NCBI RefSeq assembly: GCF_902859695.1
Contig: NZ_CADIJL010000001.1
Coordinates: 463,212 to 527,211, forward strand
Length of the DNA: 64,000 bases
DNA from: Achromobacter ruhlandii
GTDB taxonomy: Bacteria; Pseudomonadota; Gammaproteobacteria; Burkholderiales; Burkholderiaceae_B
Direction of reading: 5' to 3'
A program made the position numbers and the translations under genes. Shown here piece by piece: positions 61,107 to 64,000 of the stretch (positions are counted from its first letter, which is position 1; each line of letters opens with the position of its first letter). The notes under the pieces are model-generated. The model was not told the origin of the DNA and did no database searches. It was given only the letters and a program-made list of their open reading frames with translations.

Positions 61107-61135
61107 AAAAAGGCCCGGCGCAATCGCCAGGCCTT
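61107..61135 (-). terminator. Terminator of tRNA-fMet
   Basis: AAGGCCCGGCG (61110-61120) pairs with CGCCAGGCCTT (61125-61135) with one mismatch. The A-run at 61107-61111 serves as the U-tract on the minus strand. Confidence 0.85.
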
Positions 61136-61143
61136 GATCAATT

Positions 61144-61220
<77 letters not shown>

Positions 61221-61232
61221 TCTGAGAAAAGA

Positions 61233-61261
61233 ATAATAGCCTTATTTTCAACCTAACGCAA
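61233..61261 (-). promoter_or_regulatory. Promoter of tRNA-fMet
   Basis: On the minus strand, TTGCGT (61261-61256), 17-bp spacer, TATTAT (61238-61233). It starts about 6 bp before the mature tRNA and overlaps the scpB leader. Confidence 0.75.
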
Positions 61262-61284
61262 GTTAGCCCTTTTTTTGAATTTGA

Positions 61285-62487
61285 ATGTCGATGAACGATA
61301 GCGAGGCGATACTCGTGCTGGAAACCGCGCTGCTTTGCGCGGTGCAGCCGATGCAACTGTCCGAAATGCGCAAGCTGTTCGGGGACGATGAACAATTCGA
61401 CAACAGCGCGCTGCGCGCGTTGCTGGAAACGCTGCAGAACAACTGGGCCGATGGCGGCCTGGAATTGGTGCAGTTGGCGACCGGGTGGCGTTTCCAGAGT
61501 CGGCCGCACATGCAGCGTTACCTCGAGCGGCTCAATCCGGAAAAGCCACCCAAGTATTCGCGCGCCGTGATGGAAACGCTGGCTATCGTGGCCTGGCGCC
61601 AGCCGGTGACGCGCGGGGACATCGAAGACATCCGTGGCGTGACCGTCTCGTCGAATATTGTCAAGGCGCTGGAAGACCGGGGCTGGATCGAGGTGATCGG
61701 CCATCGCGACGCGCCGGGCCGGCCGGCGCTGTTCGGCACCACGCGCCAGTTCCTGGACGATCTGGGATTGCGCGCGCTGGACGAACTGCCCGCGCTGGAA
61801 TCCGCTCATGCCGCCGCTGCGCTGGCCGGCCTGGATCTGGGTGAAGTGCAGCAACTGGCCGAGGCTGCGGAAGAGGGCGAGGGGGCGGCGCCGGCCGACG
61901 AGGGCGGTCCCGTCGCCGACCACACCGGCGAGCCGCTTGCCGTGGCTGAATCGATGGCCGGCGAGGATGTGCAATCCAGTATTCCGATGACGGAATTGTC
62001 TGTTTCGGACGACGATGCCCCCATCGCGACGGGCGATAGCGTAGAATCCCCGCTTTCGCGCACAGAAGAAGACGCGATTCCCGCAGACGATTCCACCGTC
62101 CGGGCGCAAGCCGAAAGCTTGTCCGATGCGCCATCCGTGGGCATCGCGAATGCCGGGCGCTTCGAGGAAGACGAGGCGCCGGGTGTGGGTGTCGCCCAAG
62201 AGGCGCATGGCGGGTCGCCCGACCATGCCGCAGAGACTGGCAGTACCGACGTAGCCGCCGGATCCGGCGCCGCGGACGAACCTGTCGAGCACGCGGAAAG
62301 CGCGAAACCGACCGAACGGATAGACGAGGCTGAACCGCTGGCGCCTGGCGCCGGGCCGTTCGAGCCTGATACCGGCTCCGCCACGGCGGAGCCTGCCGAG
62401 CCGGATTCCGGTCAGCCCGAGGCTGATCGCGAACCGGCGTCCCCCGATGACGATGCGCCTGCTCCCGGCAGGCCTCCCCAAGTTTGA
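61285..62487 (+). CDS. scpB: Segregation and condensation protein B with acidic C-terminal tail
   Basis: 400 residues from ATG 61285. Residues about 1-185 are the two winged helices of ScpB ([48 protein letters not shown]), which binds ScpA and SMC in chromosome condensation. The family is usually about 200 residues; the remainder here is a 200-residue Asp/Glu/Ala/Pro-rich disordered tail. rluB follows 17 bp later, the usual neighbour. The tail uses the same GC-rich codons as the core and appears continuous. Confidence 0.9.
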   Translation: MSMNDSEAILVLETALLCAVQPMQLSEMRKLFGDDEQFDNSALRALLETLQNNWADGGLELVQLATGWRFQSRPHMQRYLERLNPEKPPKYSRAVMETLAIVAWRQPVTRGDIEDIRGVTVSSNIVKALEDRGWIEVIGHRDAPGRPALFGTTRQFLDDLGLRALDELPALESAHAAAALAGLDLGEVQQLAEAAEEGEGAAPADEGGPVADHTGEPLAVAESMAGEDVQSSIPMTELSVSDDDAPIATGDSVESPLSRTEEDAIPADDSTVRAQAESLSDAPSVGIANAGRFEEDEAPGVGVAQEAHGGSPDHAAETGSTDVAAGSGAADEPVEHAESAKPTERIDEAEPLAPGAGPFEPDTGSATAEPAEPDSGQPEADREPASPDDDAPAPGRPPQV

Positions 62488-62504
62488 AATTCGGAGCTGT
62501 CCCA

Positions 62505-64000
62505 GTGACAACGAATACAGCAATGCAGGACGACAACCCGCGTCCCGATGACGCCGTTTCCAACGGGCCGGCGGAAACCGCCGCCAGCCGCGAGCCGGCC
62601 GCCGAAGGCGAGGCCCGCGGCCGTGGCCGCAAGCTGCGCACGCCGTTCCGCCGCCGTCGCGGCGATGCGGCGGCCGAGCAGGCGCCCGCCGCCGAAGGTC
62701 AGGCCGCCGCGCCCGGCCAGGCCGAGGGCGCGGACAGCCGTGGCGGCGAGCAGGAAGCCGAGCAGGCGCTGTCTTACCTGGATACCGCCGACCGCATGGA
62801 ACAGCGGCTGGGCAAGTACCTGAACAGCGAAGCGGTCATGCCCAAGCTGCACAAGGTGCTGGCCGACGCGGGCATCGGCTCGCGCCGCGAGATGGAAGAG
62901 CTGATCGTGGCCGGCCGTGTGTCGGTCAATGGCGAGCCGGCCCATATCGGCCAGCGCGTGGCGCCGAACGACCAGGTGCGCGTCAATGGCAAGCCCATCA
63001 TGCGCACCAACACCAAGAAGCCGCCGCGCGTGATCCTGTATCACAAGCCGGCCGGCGAAATTGTCAGTCACGACGACCCCGGCGGCCGCGCCAGCGTGTT
63101 CGCGCGCCTGCCCAAGCTGCGCACCGGCAAGTGGCTGTCGGTCGGTCGTCTCGACCTGAATACCGAAGGCCTGCTGATCTTCACCACGTCGGGCGACATG
63201 GCCAACCGCATCATGCACCCCCGCTACGGCACCGAACGCGAATACGCGGTGCGCGTGCTGGGAGAGATGGACGAGGCGCAGCGCCAGTCGCTGGTCGATG
63301 GCATCGAGCTGGAAGACGGCGTGGCGGCGTTCGGCGCGCTCGATTACCTGGGCGGCGACGGCAGCAATCGCTGGTATCGCGTGACCCTGCAGGAAGGCCG
63401 CAACCGCGAAGTGCGGCGCATGTTCGAAGCGGTCGGCGTGACCGTCAGCCGGTTGATCCGCACCCGTTTCGGTGACGTGGTCCTGCCGCGCACGCTGCGC
63501 CGCGGCCGCTGGGAAGAGCTCGATGCATCGTTGGTCACCGCGCTGATGGTGCAGCTGGGCCTGTTGCGCGAAGACGACGAGTCCGGCGGCAACCGCCGCC
63601 GCTCCAAGCAGCCGCAGTCGCATGACAGCGCCTTGCCGCCGGGTTTTGGCACCATGGATCGCAATGGCATGAACGGCGCCCGCATCGGCCGCCGCGGCAA
63701 GATCCAGGGCGGCCGGGTCGGCAGCGCCGGCCAGGCGGCGGCTTGTCCGTCCGATCCGTTCGGTACCGGTCTGATGATCGCCGGCGGCTATGCCAATGGC
63801 CATCCGCTGGCTGGCGAGGCCAATGGCAACCGCAAGGGCGGCAAGTCTGGCGGCGGTCGTGGCGCGGCTGGCGCGGGCGGTGGCAATAACAAGGGTGGCG
63901 GACGCGCCGGCGGCAAGGCCGGCGGCGGCAAGGGGCGTGGCGTGCGCGCCGTGGCCGCCAATGGTCCGGCGCCGGCCGCCGCGGAGGCGCCGGCGGGTGC
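62505..64000 (+). CDS. rluB: 23S rRNA pseudouridine-2605 synthase (partial, runs off the edge)
   Basis: 498 codons are visible with no stop. GTG 62505 is chosen because GGAG (62493-62496) lies 8 bp upstream; ATG 62523 has no such site. A basic, Ala-rich N-terminal extension (about 100 residues) precedes the S4 RNA-binding domain ([32 protein letters not shown]) and the RsuA-type catalytic domain with the Asp in [15 protein letters not shown]. After the enzyme domain comes a long Gly/Lys/Arg-rich tail that continues past 64000. Confidence 0.92.
   Translation, partial: MTTNTAMQDDNPRPDDAVSNGPAETAASREPAAEGEARGRGRKLRTPFRRRRGDAAAEQAPAAEGQAAAPGQAEGADSRGGEQEAEQALSYLDTADRMEQRLGKYLNSEAVMPKLHKVLADAGIGSRREMEELIVAGRVSVNGEPAHIGQRVAPNDQVRVNGKPIMRTNTKKPPRVILYHKPAGEIVSHDDPGGRASVFARLPKLRTGKWLSVGRLDLNTEGLLIFTTSGDMANRIMHPRYGTEREYAVRVLGEMDEAQRQSLVDGIELEDGVAAFGALDYLGGDGSNRWYRVTLQEGRNREVRRMFEAVGVTVSRLIRTRFGDVVLPRTLRRGRWEELDASLVTALMVQLGLLREDDESGGNRRRSKQPQSHDSALPPGFGTMDRNGMNGARIGRRGKIQGGRVGSAGQAAACPSDPFGTGLMIAGGYANGHPLAGEANGNRKGGKSGGGRGAAGAGGGNNKGGGRAGGKAGGGKGRGVRAVAANGPAPAAAEAPAG

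Larger units (their letters stand above)
60235..61143. other. 909-bp non-coding stretch rich in 15-bp tandem repeats
   Basis: No gene is supportable: six-frame open frames are short, mutually overlapping and without family resemblance. It contains a promoter-like element at 60270-60297 pointing into the stretch, local tandem duplications with a 15-bp period at five places, a 12-bp duplication, and at the right end the terminator of tRNA-fMet. Confidence 0.65.

Overview
The window is about 64 kb of high-GC chromosomal DNA from a beta-proteobacterium, most likely an Alcaligenaceae member of the Bordetella/Achromobacter type. The grounds are GC-rich codon use throughout, Bug-type tripartite tricarboxylate receptors, split heptose genes (hldA alone, then hldD), an aerobic phenylacetate (paa) operon with PaaN instead of PaaZ, a complete assimilatory sulfate block, and the general type of proteins. 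No integrase, transposase, prophage, plasmid function or CRISPR array was seen. Most of the window is core or metabolic DNA, with a few catabolic and transport modules set between housekeeping genes.

Layout. 1-3.8 kb: end of lapB, hldA and hldD (LPS heptose), a ComEA-like helix-hairpin-helix protein, cysM. 3.9-6.8 kb: an IclR regulator with a Bug solute receptor, divergent from a cyclase-family hydrolase. 7-9 kb: mltB and a deacetylase-family gene with starts 10 bp apart. 9.1-18.3 kb: etfB-etfA, an aspT-aspD-aspT aspartate/alanine module, a large acyl-CoA dehydrogenase. 18.5-26.3 kb: a 1-Cys peroxiredoxin, then sbp-cysT-cysW-cysA-cysH-cysD-cysN, which takes sulfate from uptake to APS and on to sulfite. 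26.5-28.5 kb: a radical SAM protein of the PA0069 family behind a perfect LexA box, and a small membrane ORF carrying an 11-G tract. 28.6-34.6 kb: an EamA transporter, rplS, a CoA-pyrophosphatase-type Nudix gene, rsgA and an M48 protease, orn, nnrE.

34.7-43.9 kb: paaX divergent from paaABCDE-paaN-paaG-paaI-paaK, with a strong promoter and TGATACA repeats between. The operon makes phenylacetyl-CoA, epoxidises it, isomerises it to the oxepin and opens the ring; the beta-oxidation steps (paaF/H/J) are not in the window. 44-47.6 kb: a MATE exporter, a PMT/ArnT-like glycosyltransferase, rpmE2. 47.8-49.5 kb: kynA and kynB (tryptophan to kynurenine) with no kynU. 49.5-52.4 kb: radC, an FKBP isomerase with ispH, maiA. 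52.5-56 kb: response regulator, histidine kinase and DegP-type protease in one operon.

56.2-61.2 kb: tRNA-Thr(CGT), tRNA-Asn(GTT), two tandem COG0523 metallochaperones behind a near-perfect Zur box, a LysR regulator, about 0.9 kb of non-coding DNA full of 15-bp-period repeats, and tRNA-fMet. 61.3-64 kb: scpB with a long acidic tail, and rluB, which runs off the right edge.

The best leads for unusual biology are the double-AspT aspartate module with its lysine-rich AspD tail, the Zur-controlled COG0523 pair, the SOS-controlled and possibly leaderless radical SAM gene, the kyn cluster with a 40-codon ORF coupled to kynA, and the 15-bp-period DNA upstream of tRNA-fMet. I found no clearly undescribed defence or mobile system.
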